Assembly: GCA_016303195.1 (NCBI GenBank)
Contig: JAEDMD010000029.1
Location: forward strand, 1-13,444
DNA from: Oscillospiraceae bacterium
GTDB taxonomy: Bacteria > Bacillota > Clostridia > Oscillospirales > Ruminococcaceae
Direction: 5' to 3'
Length of the DNA: 13,444 nt
Shown in pieces: positions 1-7,698 of the stretch. Each line of letters starts with the position of its first letter. Position 1 is the stretch's first letter. Below the pieces are notes generated by a model. That model was not told the DNA's origin. It saw nothing but the letters and a program-made list of their open reading frames with translations, and did no database searches. Position numbers and translations under genes: made by a program.

Positions 1-52
1 TTCTACCAGATTTTTGGGTGTTTGTCGACTGCTCTTTCAGTATAACACTTCA
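1..52. other. Foreign or rearranged sequence next to broken ATPase
   Basis: The ATPase reading frame loses family resemblance here. Just after the residues AVSYV, where P-II ATPases continue with C-S-D-K-T-G-T, the minus strand reads TGA and then unrelated codons; no frame of these bases restores DKTGT. On the plus strand a short frame open from the window edge ends at the TAA at 43-45, as the tail of a transposase at an element edge would. That is a guess from position only. The identity of this piece is unknown. Confidence 0.35.
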
Positions 53-973
53 AACATAGCTTACTGCACCGAGAGTCTCAACGGCAGGCATATTCTTGAC
101 AATTGCGTTGATCTTAGCCATTCTCTGCATACCGAGAGCAAGCACGATGGTAACGATAGTGGGTATACCCTCAGGGATAGCCGCAACCGCAAGTGAAACG
201 GCTGTCATGAGAAGTTCAAGTACCTCTCTGCCCTGAAGAATGCCTATCAGGAACACGACAGCACAGATAACGATAACTGCTATGCCGAGGGTACGGCTGA
301 GTTCGTTCATGCCCTTCTGGAGCGGAGATGGCTTTTCCTTTTCCTGTCCTACCATATCGGCTATCTTGCCTATCTGTGTATCCATACCAGTATGGATGAC
401 CTCACCGATACCTCGTCCGAATGTCACAACAGTGGTCATATATGCAAGATCAAGGCGGTCACCTATGCCTGTCTTATCATCAGGAACAAAGTTCTCGTCT
501 TTTTCTATGGGAACAGATTCGCCCGTTAGCGCCTTTTCGTCCATCATCAGGCGAGCTGTTTCAAGCAGTTTCAGATCGGCAGGGACTTGTTTGCCTGCTT
601 CAAGGACAACGATATCGCCAACAACGAGTTCCTACGAGGATATCTCTTTCGTCTCGCCGTCACGGATAACGGTAGCTTTCAGTACGGACATTTTCTTTAA
701 TGCGTCAAGTGCCTTCTGTGCCTTTCCCTCCTGCACTACGCCTATTACTGCATTGGCTATGACAATAGCAAGCATAATGACAGCTTCGCCGTAATCATGG
801 AGAATGACCGAGATGATTATAGCCGCACCGAGTATCGCATTGGTGAAATTGAGTATCTGTGCGAGAAACATCTGCAGCAGTGTTTTCTGTTTCTCCTCTT
901 TCAGACAGTTACGCCCGTTTTCAAGCAGGCGTTTTTCGGCTTCTGCCTGTGTAAGCCCTTTTAATTTGCTCAT
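50..973 (-). pseudogene. N-terminal fragment of a calcium-type P-II P-ATPase, broken by amber codon and truncation
   Basis: The remnant starts MSKLKGLTQAEAEKRL, the cation-ATPase N-terminal domain, followed by two membrane helices (about residues 40-80), the actuator domain with the dephosphorylation motif TGES, then the helix with PEGIP (usually PEGLP, an ion-binding kink) and KNMPAVETLGAVSYV. These are landmarks of PacL/SERCA/PMR1-like Ca2+ exporters. Two lesions are visible. An in-frame TAG at 632-634 splits it into 113 codons and a continuation in the same frame (ELVVGDIVVLEAG), so one point change is enough. The frame then ends at 50-52 just before the catalytic Asp, so the P, N and C-terminal membrane domains are absent from the window. 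A full protein would be about 850-900 aa. The ATG at 973 has an AAGGAG 12 nt upstream, a long spacing. I judge it non-functional. Confidence 0.85.
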
Positions 974-1014
974 AAATATGGTTTACTCCTTTACATAAAA
1001 AATTATCGTAATCT

Positions 1015-1043
1015 ATTTTACACCATATATCAAAAGCTGTCAA
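1015..1043 (-). promoter_or_regulatory. Sigma-A-type promoter of the ATPase remnant
   Basis: On the minus strand TTGACA (1043-1038) is followed after 17 bp by TAAAAT (1020-1015), close to the vegetative consensus, about 42 bp before the ATG. The gene had its own promoter and did not depend on the upstream phosphate operon, so this end of the remnant may still be transcribed. Confidence 0.7.
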
Positions 1044-1050
1044 TATCATA

Positions 1051-1062
1051 TGATACGAAAGT
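1051..1062. repeat. Target-site duplication, left copy (MITE copy 1)
   Basis: TGATACGAAAGT occurs here and again, identical, at 1267-1278 on the other side of the element. Twelve identical bases immediately outside the inverted ends read as a target-site duplication. Confidence 0.75.
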
Positions 1063-1266
1063 CAGAGCAACAGCATTTACTTTTTTGTGGTAAGACATAG
1101 TTATTGCGAAACGACCGTAAAGCATCGCTGCGCTTGCTTTACTACTTTGTCAGGGGGACGCTGTCCCCCTCATTCACCCCCTGCAAGGGAGATAACATCC
1201 CCCTTGACCCCAGAATGTGCGCCTTCGGCGCTTTTTTATATTTTTTAAAAGTAAATGCTGTTGCCG
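1063..1266. mobile_element. MITE-like element, copy 1 (about 204 bp)
   Basis: The ends are inverted repeats: CAACAGCATTTACTTTT on the left (from 1067), mirrored by AAAAGTAAATGCTGTTG on the right, with a few diverged outer bases. It is flanked by a 12-bp direct repeat. The same element is at 11959-12161 with a different flanking duplication. The core is rich in hairpins: GTAAAGCA/TGCTTTAC, AGGGGGAC-gct-GTCCCCCT (1151-1170) and GCGCC-ttc-GGCGC (1219-1231) followed by a T-run, which on the plus strand resembles an intrinsic terminator. No credible protein is encoded, so it must be mobilised in trans. It lies between the 3' end of the phosphate transporter gene and the ATPase promoter. The mobilising family is not identified; a 10-12 bp duplication fits several DDE families. 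Confidence 0.75.
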
Positions 1267-1278
1267 TGATACGAAAGT
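1267..1278. repeat. Target-site duplication, right copy (MITE copy 1)
   Basis: Second copy of TGATACGAAAGT, six bases from the stop codon of the phosphate transporter gene. Insertion therefore fell just outside the coding sequence. Confidence 0.75.
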
Positions 1279-1283
1279 TTTTT

Positions 1284-3038
1284 TCATTCCGCCGCCAGCC
1301 TGTATTTCCGACCATATGCGGTATAGCTTTCAATAAACTCAGGAGAACGCTCTGCTTTCAATCCGCTGAGATAATCATGACTGTTCATATTGGACTTTGA
1401 TATCTGAATGATAGATACGGCTATATTAGAGCAGTGATCGGAAACTCTCTCGCAATTGATAAGCAGATCGGACAAGTAAACGCCAAGTTCAGGACTGCAT
1501 TCGCCCTTGCGGAGTCTTGCGATGTGCTTATCTCTGATCGTTTTTGTCAGATCGTCAATGACCTCCTCAAGCGGTTCAACATTAAATGCTATTGAAGTAT
1601 CCTCAGAGGAGAACGCTTTCACGGTCATTTCGGATATTTCGGTGAGTGCCGCAAAAAGTGTGGCAAAATCTTCTTTTGCATTTGCGGAAAACTCCTGACC
1701 GCTTTGCTTCATCTCCTGTCCTGTCTCGATCATATTGATAGCGTGATCGCTGATACGCTCAAAGTCGCTGATACAATGCAAAAGTTCTGTAACGATGCGG
1801 CTGTCAGAATCGGTCAGGCTGACGGAGGATAACTCCAGAAGAAAAGTGGAAAGCTGGTCTTCCATTTCATCCAGAAGCTGTTCCTTTTCCTCCACGCTCA
1901 GCACAGCCTTGTCAGTATAATCAAACATCGCCTGAAGCGCTTCATGCAGTGCTTCCTTTGCTCCCAGTGCCATGTCCACCGTCTTTTCTCTGCACTGTGA
2001 AACAGCGAGAGGCGGTGTTGCGATAAGTCGCTTATCGAGAAGAACAGATACCTCAGCTTCCTTGGAATCAGGTATCAGCTTTTTGGCGAGCTTTACAAGC
2101 TGATTGGAGAACGGCAGGAGTATCAGCGTAGTGACGATATTGAAAATGGAGTGAACAGCGGCAATTTCCACTGCACCGATCGGTCTGTCCACAAAGCTGA
2201 AATGAATGGCTGTATCAAGCCCATAGAATACAGCAAGGCAAACGACAGTGCCTATGATATTGAATGACATATGCACCACGGTAACACGCTTTGCGTTCTT
2301 GTTGACACCGATCGACGAGATCAACGCAGTCACGCAAGTACCGATATTCTGTCCCATGATGATAGGGATAGCCATTCTGTAAGAGATCGTACCAGTCAGC
2401 GACAATGCCTGCAAGATGCCCACAGATGCAGCCGAGGACTGTATAATACCCGTGAACACAGCGCCGAACAGAACGCTGAGAAGCGGGTTTTTGAATGCCA
2501 CAAGAAGTTTGCTGAAGCCTTCCATTTCTGCAAGGGGCGAAACTGCGTCCTTCATCAGTTCCATACCGAACATCAGCACCGCAAAGCCCACCATGATCGT
2601 GCCGATGTCCTGACGCTTTTTCTTTTTGCTCATCATTATCATGATGATGCCGATAAGAGCAACTATCGGTGCAAAGTTTTCAGGCTTTAGCATTGAGATC
2701 AGCACATTGTTGCTTTGGATGCCGGCGGTACTGAGCAGCCACGCTGTCAGAGTTGTACCGATGTTTGAACCCATGATAACGCCAACGGTCTGTTCAAGCT
2801 GCATAATGTCCGAATTGACAAGTCCGACAAGCATAACCGTCATAGCTGACGAGGACTGCACGGCTATTGTGATGCCTGCACCGAGGGCAAGGCTTTTAAA
2901 CGGATTAGAGGTCATTTTTTTGAGAGTCGCTTCCAGCTTGCCGCCTGCGATCTTCTCTAAGCTCTGTGACATAACGTGCATACCGAACAGAAAGAATGCA
3001 AGTCCTCCGCATAGTGTACATATTGAAAAAATGTTCAT
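1284..3038 (-). CDS. Na/Pi cotransporter family protein with C-terminal PhoU-like domain
   Basis: A 584-aa membrane protein predicted to import phosphate with sodium. The membrane half (about 1-315) has the family's two inverted repeats: QSSSA (61-65) with MGSNIGTT (89-96), and QSSAAS (200-205) with MGQNIGTC (228-235). The cytoplasmic half (about 345-550) is PhoU-like, with two helical repeats each bearing the E-R-x-S-D-H signature (ERISDH about 427, ERVSDH about 530) that binds metal in PhoU proteins. I start at 3038, where AAGGAG lies 6 nt upstream; a longer frame from 3101 would run into the kinase gene and lacks such a site. The site overlaps the end of the kinase gene, 10 nt away, so the three genes read as one operon. 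I see no terminator between its stop and the MITE. Known members range from Pi importers to poorly characterised YjbB-like proteins; the transport direction is inferred. Confidence 0.9.
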   Translation of the reverse strand: MNIFSICTLCGGLAFFLFGMHVMSQSLEKIAGGKLEATLKKMTSNPFKSLALGAGITIAVQSSSAMTVMLVGLVNSDIMQLEQTVGVIMGSNIGTTLTAWLLSTAGIQSNNVLISMLKPENFAPIVALIGIIMIMMSKKKKRQDIGTIMVGFAVLMFGMELMKDAVSPLAEMEGFSKLLVAFKNPLLSVLFGAVFTGIIQSSAASVGILQALSLTGTISYRMAIPIIMGQNIGTCVTALISSIGVNKNAKRVTVVHMSFNIIGTVVCLAVFYGLDTAIHFSFVDRPIGAVEIAAVHSIFNIVTTLILLPFSNQLVKLAKKLIPDSKEAEVSVLLDKRLIATPPLAVSQCREKTVDMALGAKEALHEALQAMFDYTDKAVLSVEEKEQLLDEMEDQLSTFLLELSSVSLTDSDSRIVTELLHCISDFERISDHAINMIETGQEMKQSGQEFSANAKEDFATLFAALTEISEMTVKAFSSEDTSIAFNVEPLEEVIDDLTKTIRDKHIARLRKGECSPELGVYLSDLLINCERVSDHCSNIAVSIIQISKSNMNSHDYLSGLKAERSPEFIESYTAYGRKYRLAAE

Positions 3039-3048
3039 TTTATTCTCC

Positions 3049-4353
3049 TTATCTGAATTTGACAGAGATGCTTGTTCCCACACCAACTGTGCTTTCAACA
3101 TCTATCTTAGCCCCGTGACGCTCTGCGATATGACGCACGATAGAAAGTCCAAGCCCTGTGCCGCCTTTTGCACGGCTGCGGCTCTTGTCAATGCGATAAA
3201 ACCGCTCGAATATACGGGGGATACTTTCATGCGGTATGCCAAGTCCCGTGTCGGTCACGATCAGTTTCTTTTCAGATATTACGATTTCGATATTGCCGTT
3301 TTCACGGTTATATTTGATCGCATTATCCACAAGGTTGTAGATCAGTTCGGTGATCTCCGTCCTGCTGCCTGTGATTATTTCACTTTCTCCGCTGACATTA
3401 ATCCTGATACCACGCTTTTCCGCCTGCTGTGTCAGACGTTCTTTACAATCCTCGGCAACTGCTTTCAGGTCGATCTCATCATCATGGGGCATATCACCAA
3501 TGCTGTCAAGCTCGGAAAGCCGAAGTATATCGCCGATAAGTGCAAGCATTCGGGCAGATTCCTTTCTGATCTTCCCTGCAAATTGCACACTGTCCTCCCC
3601 CTGCGCCATTCCCGATTCTATCAGTTCAGCATAGCCCGAAATAGAGGTCAGCGGTGTTTTCAGCTCGTGAGAAACATTTGCCGTAAACTCCTGCCGCATT
3701 TCGCTCTGTGCATTTCTTGCATTTCGTATCTCCTCCACAAGGGGGATAACTTCGGGGTATATTTCTGCATCAGTGACAGATATTTCCTTTTCAAGTATCT
3801 CAGGTATTCTTTTTAACGGGGCTATCAGTTTTTCGGTCAGCTTGACCGATACAATAAGCGAAACCATGATGATGCCGATAATAACGAACAATATGATAAG
3901 CAATGAGCGTTCAAACAGTGCAATGATCGAATCTGTCTGTATCGAAACACGCAGTATACTGTTGTCATCGAGCTTTACAGCATAGTAATGGTCTTCTGTT
4001 CCCAGTGTATCGGAAAGGCGGGTGTCGCTGCCCGTTCCTGTCCGTGCGGCAGACTTGATCTCCGGTCTGTCAAGGTGATTTGTCATGGTCATGTGGTCTG
4101 CATCGCTCTCATACAGTACATTACCGTCCTTGCCGATCAGCGTTATGCGGAAATTTTCGCCCGAAAACTTTTTCAGCTCGTCAGGTGAAGAAAGCATATC
4201 ATAGCTTTCAGCCACCAGCCTGCATTCGTGGACGAGGTTTTCCTCCACCTCACGGCGGAAAAATCCGTAATATGCAAAAGTTGTTGCCATGATGCCCACT
4301 ATCGCAGTGATAATGCCCATATAAAACAGGCTGAGTACGATCTTTCTCTCCAT
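3049..4353 (-). CDS. PhoR-like membrane sensor histidine kinase
   Basis: A 434-aa sensor kinase. Membrane helix about 6-30, extracytoplasmic sensor about 31-148, second helix about 149-170, HAMP-like linker, dimerisation domain with phospho-acceptor H229 in ANVSHELKTPL, then the ATPase domain with N box NLVDNAIKYN (about 340-349), G1 box DTGLGIP (about 368), F box FERFYRID and G2 box GGTGLGL (about 397). All catalytic motifs are intact. The ATG follows the regulator's TAA by one base, with a weak AAGG inside the regulator's 3' end, so it is probably translationally coupled. With a Na/Pi transporter downstream and PHO-box-like repeats upstream, phosphate limitation is the likely signal. It has no PAS domain, unlike longer Firmicute PhoR proteins. 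The family is certain; the phosphate role is inferred. Confidence 0.9.
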   Translation of the reverse strand: MERKIVLSLFYMGIITAIVGIMATTFAYYGFFRREVEENLVHECRLVAESYDMLSSPDELKKFSGENFRITLIGKDGNVLYESDADHMTMTNHLDRPEIKSAARTGTGSDTRLSDTLGTEDHYYAVKLDDNSILRVSIQTDSIIALFERSLLIILFVIIGIIMVSLIVSVKLTEKLIAPLKRIPEILEKEISVTDAEIYPEVIPLVEEIRNARNAQSEMRQEFTANVSHELKTPLTSISGYAELIESGMAQGEDSVQFAGKIRKESARMLALIGDILRLSELDSIGDMPHDDEIDLKAVAEDCKERLTQQAEKRGIRINVSGESEIITGSRTEITELIYNLVDNAIKYNRENGNIEIVISEKKLIVTDTGLGIPHESIPRIFERFYRIDKSRSRAKGGTGLGLSIVRHIAERHGAKIDVESTVGVGTSISVKFR

Positions 4354-4354
4354 A

Positions 4355-5017
4355 TTACTCGTCCTTATCCAGCTTGTAGCCTACGTTTCGGACAGTTCCT
4401 ATATATCTTCCGCACTCGCCCAGCTTCGCTCGCAGAGTACGGATATGTACATCAAGGGTACGCCCTGTGCTTTCCTGTCCCCATATCGTATTAATGAGAT
4501 AGTCACGTGCAAAAGCCTTGCCAGGACTTTTTATCAATGTTTTCAGCAGCTCAAATTCCTTGTATGTTAGCTCAGTCTGCTTACCCGATATGAACACCTT
4601 TCGGGTATCCTCGTTCAGCAGTATCTCGGCATATCGGTATTCATTGCTCTGGCTTTTCCCTCTCAGCCTTGCCTTCACACGGCTGACAAGCTCCATAACG
4701 CCAAATGGTTTGCACAAATAATCATCAGCACCGAGGTCAAGACCTTTCACTCGGTCAAGCTCGGTTGTCTTTGCGGAAATGATGATGACAGGTATTTTTT
4801 CGGTAACGGGATCATCACGCAGCTTGCTGAGTATCGCAAGTCCGTCGTCCCCCGGCAGCATAATGTCAAGCAATATGAGATCTGGAACAGCTTTGGTTAT
4901 CGCTTGATAGAACCCTTTGGAGCTTGCAAAGCATTCAGTATCATAACCGCTGTTTCTCATCGCAAATGCTTCAAGTTCACGGATATTATCATCATCTTCA
5001 ACGATGTATATTAGCAT
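4355..5017 (-). CDS. OmpR/PhoB-family response regulator (likely phosphate regulator)
   Basis: A 220-aa transcription factor. Receiver domain 1-115 with acidic pocket EDDD (7-10), phospho-acceptor D51 in LILLDIMLP, the switch residue S81 and K103 in CKPF; then an OmpR-type winged helix with LTYKEFELL, TIWG and the closing RTVRNVGYKL. I start at 5017 (MLIYIVEDDD), where AGGAG lies about 9 nt upstream. A start at 5050 would put the -10 box inside the gene and adds 11 residues not expected in the family. First gene of the operon with the kinase and transporter; the repeats over its promoter suggest that it activates itself. PhoP/PhoB identity is an inference from context. Confidence 0.9.
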   Translation of the reverse strand: MLIYIVEDDDNIRELEAFAMRNSGYDTECFASSKGFYQAITKAVPDLILLDIMLPGDDGLAILSKLRDDPVTEKIPVIIISAKTTELDRVKGLDLGADDYLCKPFGVMELVSRVKARLRGKSQSNEYRYAEILLNEDTRKVFISGKQTELTYKEFELLKTLIKSPGKAFARDYLINTIWGQESTGRTLDVHIRTLRAKLGECGRYIGTVRNVGYKLDKDE

Positions 5018-5040
5018 AGTATCACACTCCTGACAATACC

Positions 5041-5069
5041 AGTATAACATAGTAATGTAAATTTGACCA
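5041..5069 (-). promoter_or_regulatory. Promoter of the phosphate operon
   Basis: Minus strand TGGTCA (5069-5064), 17 bp, TATACT (5046-5041). The -10 is good and the -35 matches consensus at four of six positions, as expected of an activator-assisted promoter. Transcription would begin roughly 15-20 bp before the AGGAG site. Confidence 0.6.
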
Positions 5070-5095
5070 GTACAACTATGTAAATTCCATGTTAA
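5056..5095 (-). promoter_or_regulatory. PHO-box-like direct repeats
   Basis: Reading the minus strand: TTAACA (5095-5090), 5 bp, TTTACA (5084-5079), then, after a degenerate unit in register, TTTACA (5061-5056). The first two have the 11-bp period of Bacillus PhoP boxes (TTWACA spaced by 5); the last is one base out of register. The block overlaps the -35 region of the operon promoter, where OmpR-family activators usually bind. Confidence 0.55.
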
Positions 5096-5140
5096 ATCGA
5101 GAGCGGAGCGGGACAGCCGTTCAGCGTGAAATTGTTATGG

Positions 5141-5184
5141 GGAAAAATAAAAAAGCTGCGGAGCGGAGAACGCTCACACAGCTT
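5141..5184 (-). terminator. Intrinsic terminator of the dockerin-protein gene
   Basis: On the minus strand AAGCTGTG and CGCAGCTT close a stem continued, after one bulged T, by GAGCG/CGCTC around the loop TTCTC (5184-5153). It is followed by a run of Ts broken by one A. It lies about 55 bp beyond the dockerin gene stop and separates it from the phosphate operon. Confidence 0.75.
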
Positions 5185-5190
5185 ATATAA

Positions 5191-5214
5191 ATATTTAGAA
5201 CCTGTCCACATAAT
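5191..5214 (+). repeat. Solo end of the foldback element (first)
   Basis: Contains AGAACCTGTCCACATA (5197-5212), the end of the element at 13225-13387, but with no inverted partner nearby. A 24-bp stretch here matches 11844-11867 with one mismatch, in the same orientation. It is probably a decayed or partly excised element end. Confidence 0.6.
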
Positions 5215-5237
5215 CACAGATGTTTCCGCCTCTATGA

Positions 5238-7595
5238 TTATTTTTTGATATACTCATCAAGAGTTATGGAATTACCGCTTGAAGTATATGCATAATAAGA
5301 AAGAACTATGGTTGCATCTTTGCCGTCCACTATTCCGTCTTTATTAACTTCTGCGGCTTCTATCTGCTCCTCGCTCAGATCGCCTTTCTGTCCTGTTGAT
5401 GTTTTTGCGTAGTGTGTAAGGATAGCTGTTGCGTCTCTGCCGTCGATCACATCATCCTTTGTTACATCGCCTGCTTTTATATTGTTGTTTTTGGCTGATG
5501 TAGTTGTTGCAGATGTTGTCGCAGCAGTTGTTGTAGTTGTTGTTGCAGATGTTGTCGTAGCAGTTGTTGTATCAGGTATATCGCCGTCAGGGATATTCTT
5601 GATAAATTCTGCATTTACATAGCCGACATTCCCCTTAAATTCAGTCTTGTACCAGCCGTCTGTATCGCACTTATAGATATTTATCTGAGTTCCCTGCGGT
5701 ATCTCATCTATTATAGTTGATTTGATATCAGGCTTTTCTCTGAGGTTGAGTCCGCCTGACTGTGTATCGACATATCCGCCGAATAATCTTTCTTCATTAA
5801 AGACGCTGTAAGAATAACTGCTGAGAACGAATCTGTCGCCCTCCTTTACAAATTCAAATATACCGTATCCGTCTCTCTGACTGAATCCCTCTGTTGCAGC
5901 CTTGAATCCTTTATCGGTTATGCTGAGTATTTTCATTCCGTCATTCAGGTTGAAATCAGGAGACACCTGACCTTCATCTGCTATTCTGTAAACTGTGCCA
6001 TCTTTTTCAACAAGGCGTTTTTCGATATTTGCAAAGAGCATTTTTCTCGGCTGGTCTGTGCAGGCATTCGCAACCAGTGATTTCAGCTCATCAATGGTGT
6101 ACATCTGATCTGCATCCTTTGCATACTCAACACCATCTATCTTAATTTTCTCCTTTGCATCCGTATCTGCGCCTTTTTCTAAATACCTCATGCAATAAAT
6201 CATTGATGCAACTCTTGATTCAGCGCATAACTTATGATCTTCGATAGACTTATTAAAAGTATAAGTGTCATAATCAATACCGCTTAACTTCCATGTATCG
6301 CCGTCAGCGGTGAATACCGCTCTTGTATGGCCGGATGCGCCGATCCCGTTCAGAGCTATGGTCGTTGCATTGAATGACTTGTCCGTCTTATCAGTTATTA
6401 TTACTCCGCATGATGTATTTATTCCGACTGACCCTTTGCCGGCGTAGCTTTCATAAAGAATACCGTCTTTTTCTATGAATCTTTCATCACAGTATTCAAG
6501 CAAAGTCTTGTTCATAGCGCCTGCTGTATTTTCGTTGATGAATTTCTTTATATCGGCAATTGAAGTATACTCTTTATTTGTTACCTTATAATACGGGATA
6601 TTATCTTTCTTGAAAAATACTTCCATATCACTTTCAAGACCGCCTGATGTGATCTTTTCTATCAGAAGATAATTTTCAATTCTTTGAACCGTCAGATCAT
6701 TCAGTTCCTGATCGTAGTTCTTATCACGCACAAGATGAGCCATACCGCCGTTTCCAAGATTTATAATATCAGAGCCTTCAATGCGGTATCCGCCAAAATC
6801 TGCGTTGGTATCACCGGTAGAGAACAACAGGTAAGGGATACTGCTTCCGTCTGAATAAGTTTCGGCAGACGTGGTAATTTTTCCGTTAAATAAACTGCCC
6901 TCAGCATTTTTGAATGTAAATGTTCCGTCTTCATTTACAGTTACCCGTCCGTTATATTTTGAGCAAATATCAACAGTATAACCGCCGTCTGCAACTTCAT
7001 AGATCCAGTTTCCTGCAAGTTCTTTAAATTCCGCATTATTATCCGCTTCATCATTTGAACTTTTGAATGAATAACTGCTTATCTTCCATGTGTTTCCGTC
7101 AGCCTTGAATACAGCCTTACCGTAGTCGTTCATATCGTCTTTTTTCTTTGTAACTGCGGTAAAAGCGTCCATAGCAGGCTCAGTTATCTCAACACCACCA
7201 TCGGTAAGGAATGTGAAGAAGAAGCGACCCGAATTTCTTTTATATAGTCCGTCTTCCTTTTCGATCAGGCTCTTTTCACATTTTTCAATAAATTCATCTT
7301 TAAGACTGCCTGTGCAGGTATCAGCGATAAACTTCTTTACGCTTTCAACAGTAGTAAAGCGCTCATCATCCACTTTGGAATAATCCTCCAATTTGCTGTC
7401 CGAACCATCTGTCAGTGAGAATATAGTATTCATATTCTTCATAGCCTCAACAGCGGCAGTTTCTCTGTCAGTATTTTTTTCAGCCGATTCTTCAGTGACA
7501 GCGGTTGCAGCTGCGGTATCATCTGCCGAAACAGGTGTTGGCATCATAGTGAACATCATACCAAGAGTAACAAGATAAGTAACTAATTTTTTCAT
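5238..7595 (-). CDS. Secreted multidomain dockerin protein (three IseA-like repeats, GxWxY module, SH3b)
   Basis: A 785-aa exported protein. Signal peptide with cleavage after VSA (residue 24). Order after that: repeat A1 (about 48-178), a beta-rich GxWxY module (about 193-290), repeat A2 (about 308-446), repeat A3 (about 463-597), an SH3b-like domain (about 603-667, with GLNLREKPD and GWYKTEFKGNVGYV), a Thr-rich linker (about 675-702) and a dockerin (about 706-785). The dockerin has two calcium-loop/helix units, GDVTKDDVIDGRDATAIL and AEVNKDGIVDGKDATIVL. The A repeats share a pattern: a helix-forming stretch with VKKFI/IKKFI/LKSLV, then LIEKEDGLY/FIEKDGILY/LVEKDGTVY, ending in DGNTWKISSY-like strands. 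They resemble IseA-type DL-endopeptidase inhibitor domains, a moderate-confidence call. No glycosidase or peptidase active site is seen. A cohesin on a scaffoldin or the wall would bind the dockerin. Start at 7595: AAAGGAG lies 7 nt upstream, and the signal peptide begins MKK. Confidence 0.85.
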   Translation of the reverse strand: MKKLVTYLVTLGMMFTMMPTPVSADDTAAATAVTEESAEKNTDRETAAVEAMKNMNTIFSLTDGSDSKLEDYSKVDDERFTTVESVKKFIADTCTGSLKDEFIEKCEKSLIEKEDGLYKRNSGRFFFTFLTDGGVEITEPAMDAFTAVTKKKDDMNDYGKAVFKADGNTWKISSYSFKSSNDEADNNAEFKELAGNWIYEVADGGYTVDICSKYNGRVTVNEDGTFTFKNAEGSLFNGKITTSAETYSDGSSIPYLLFSTGDTNADFGGYRIEGSDIINLGNGGMAHLVRDKNYDQELNDLTVQRIENYLLIEKITSGGLESDMEVFFKKDNIPYYKVTNKEYTSIADIKKFINENTAGAMNKTLLEYCDERFIEKDGILYESYAGKGSVGINTSCGVIITDKTDKSFNATTIALNGIGASGHTRAVFTADGDTWKLSGIDYDTYTFNKSIEDHKLCAESRVASMIYCMRYLEKGADTDAKEKIKIDGVEYAKDADQMYTIDELKSLVANACTDQPRKMLFANIEKRLVEKDGTVYRIADEGQVSPDFNLNDGMKILSITDKGFKAATEGFSQRDGYGIFEFVKEGDRFVLSSYSYSVFNEERLFGGYVDTQSGGLNLREKPDIKSTIIDEIPQGTQINIYKCDTDGWYKTEFKGNVGYVNAEFIKNIPDGDIPDTTTATTTSATTTTTTAATTSATTTSAKNNNIKAGDVTKDDVIDGRDATAILTHYAKTSTGQKGDLSEEQIEAAEVNKDGIVDGKDATIVLSYYAYTSSGNSITLDEYIKK
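5503..5571 (-). repeat. Tandem repeat coding the Thr-rich linker
   Basis: A 33-nt sequence occurs at 5503-5535 and 5539-5571 with one mismatch (period 36 nt), inside the dockerin-protein gene. It encodes Thr/Ser/Ala repeats, a flexible and probably O-glycosylated spacer. Slippage here would change linker length without shifting frame. Confidence 0.75.
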
Positions 7596-7668
7596 AATCA
7601 TTCTCCTTTGCATTTATGGGTTTCAGAACTTTTTCACGAATAAAAGAATAACCTCTGCTGACAATGTT

Positions 7669-7698
7669 ATTATAACACATCACCAAAGGTTATGTTGT
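7669..7698 (-). promoter_or_regulatory. Promoter of the dockerin-protein gene
   Basis: Minus strand TATAAT (7674-7669) is a perfect -10. The -35 position is poor (ACAACA, 7698-7693, 18 bp away) and abuts the 18-bp palindrome. A perfect -10 with a weak -35 next to an operator suggests activator dependence. The leader is about 65 nt. Confidence 0.55.

Noticed and set aside
632..634. TAG as pyrrolysine or programmed read-through
   Set aside because: The residue lies in an ordinary surface loop of the actuator domain, no other sign of recoding is seen, and the gene is broken elsewhere.
240..794. 184-codon plus-strand open frame
   Set aside because: Antisense shadow of the ATPase remnant, low-complexity Ser-rich translation, no ribosome binding site.
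1104..1400. Plus-strand open frame across MITE copy 1, with a matching one at 12000-12191 (shared GTLSPSFTPCKGDNIPLDP)
   Set aside because: The likeness comes from the conserved element DNA. Neither has a ribosome binding site or domain, and the peptides diverge outside the core.
3039..3101. Longer start for the Na/Pi transporter
   Set aside because: It would run into the kinase gene and precede the natural membrane N-terminus; the AAGGAG site serves the ATG at 3038.
2626..3816. 396-codon plus-strand open frame
   Set aside because: It lies antisense to the transporter and kinase genes, which have full family motifs and ribosome binding sites. It has no motif of its own.
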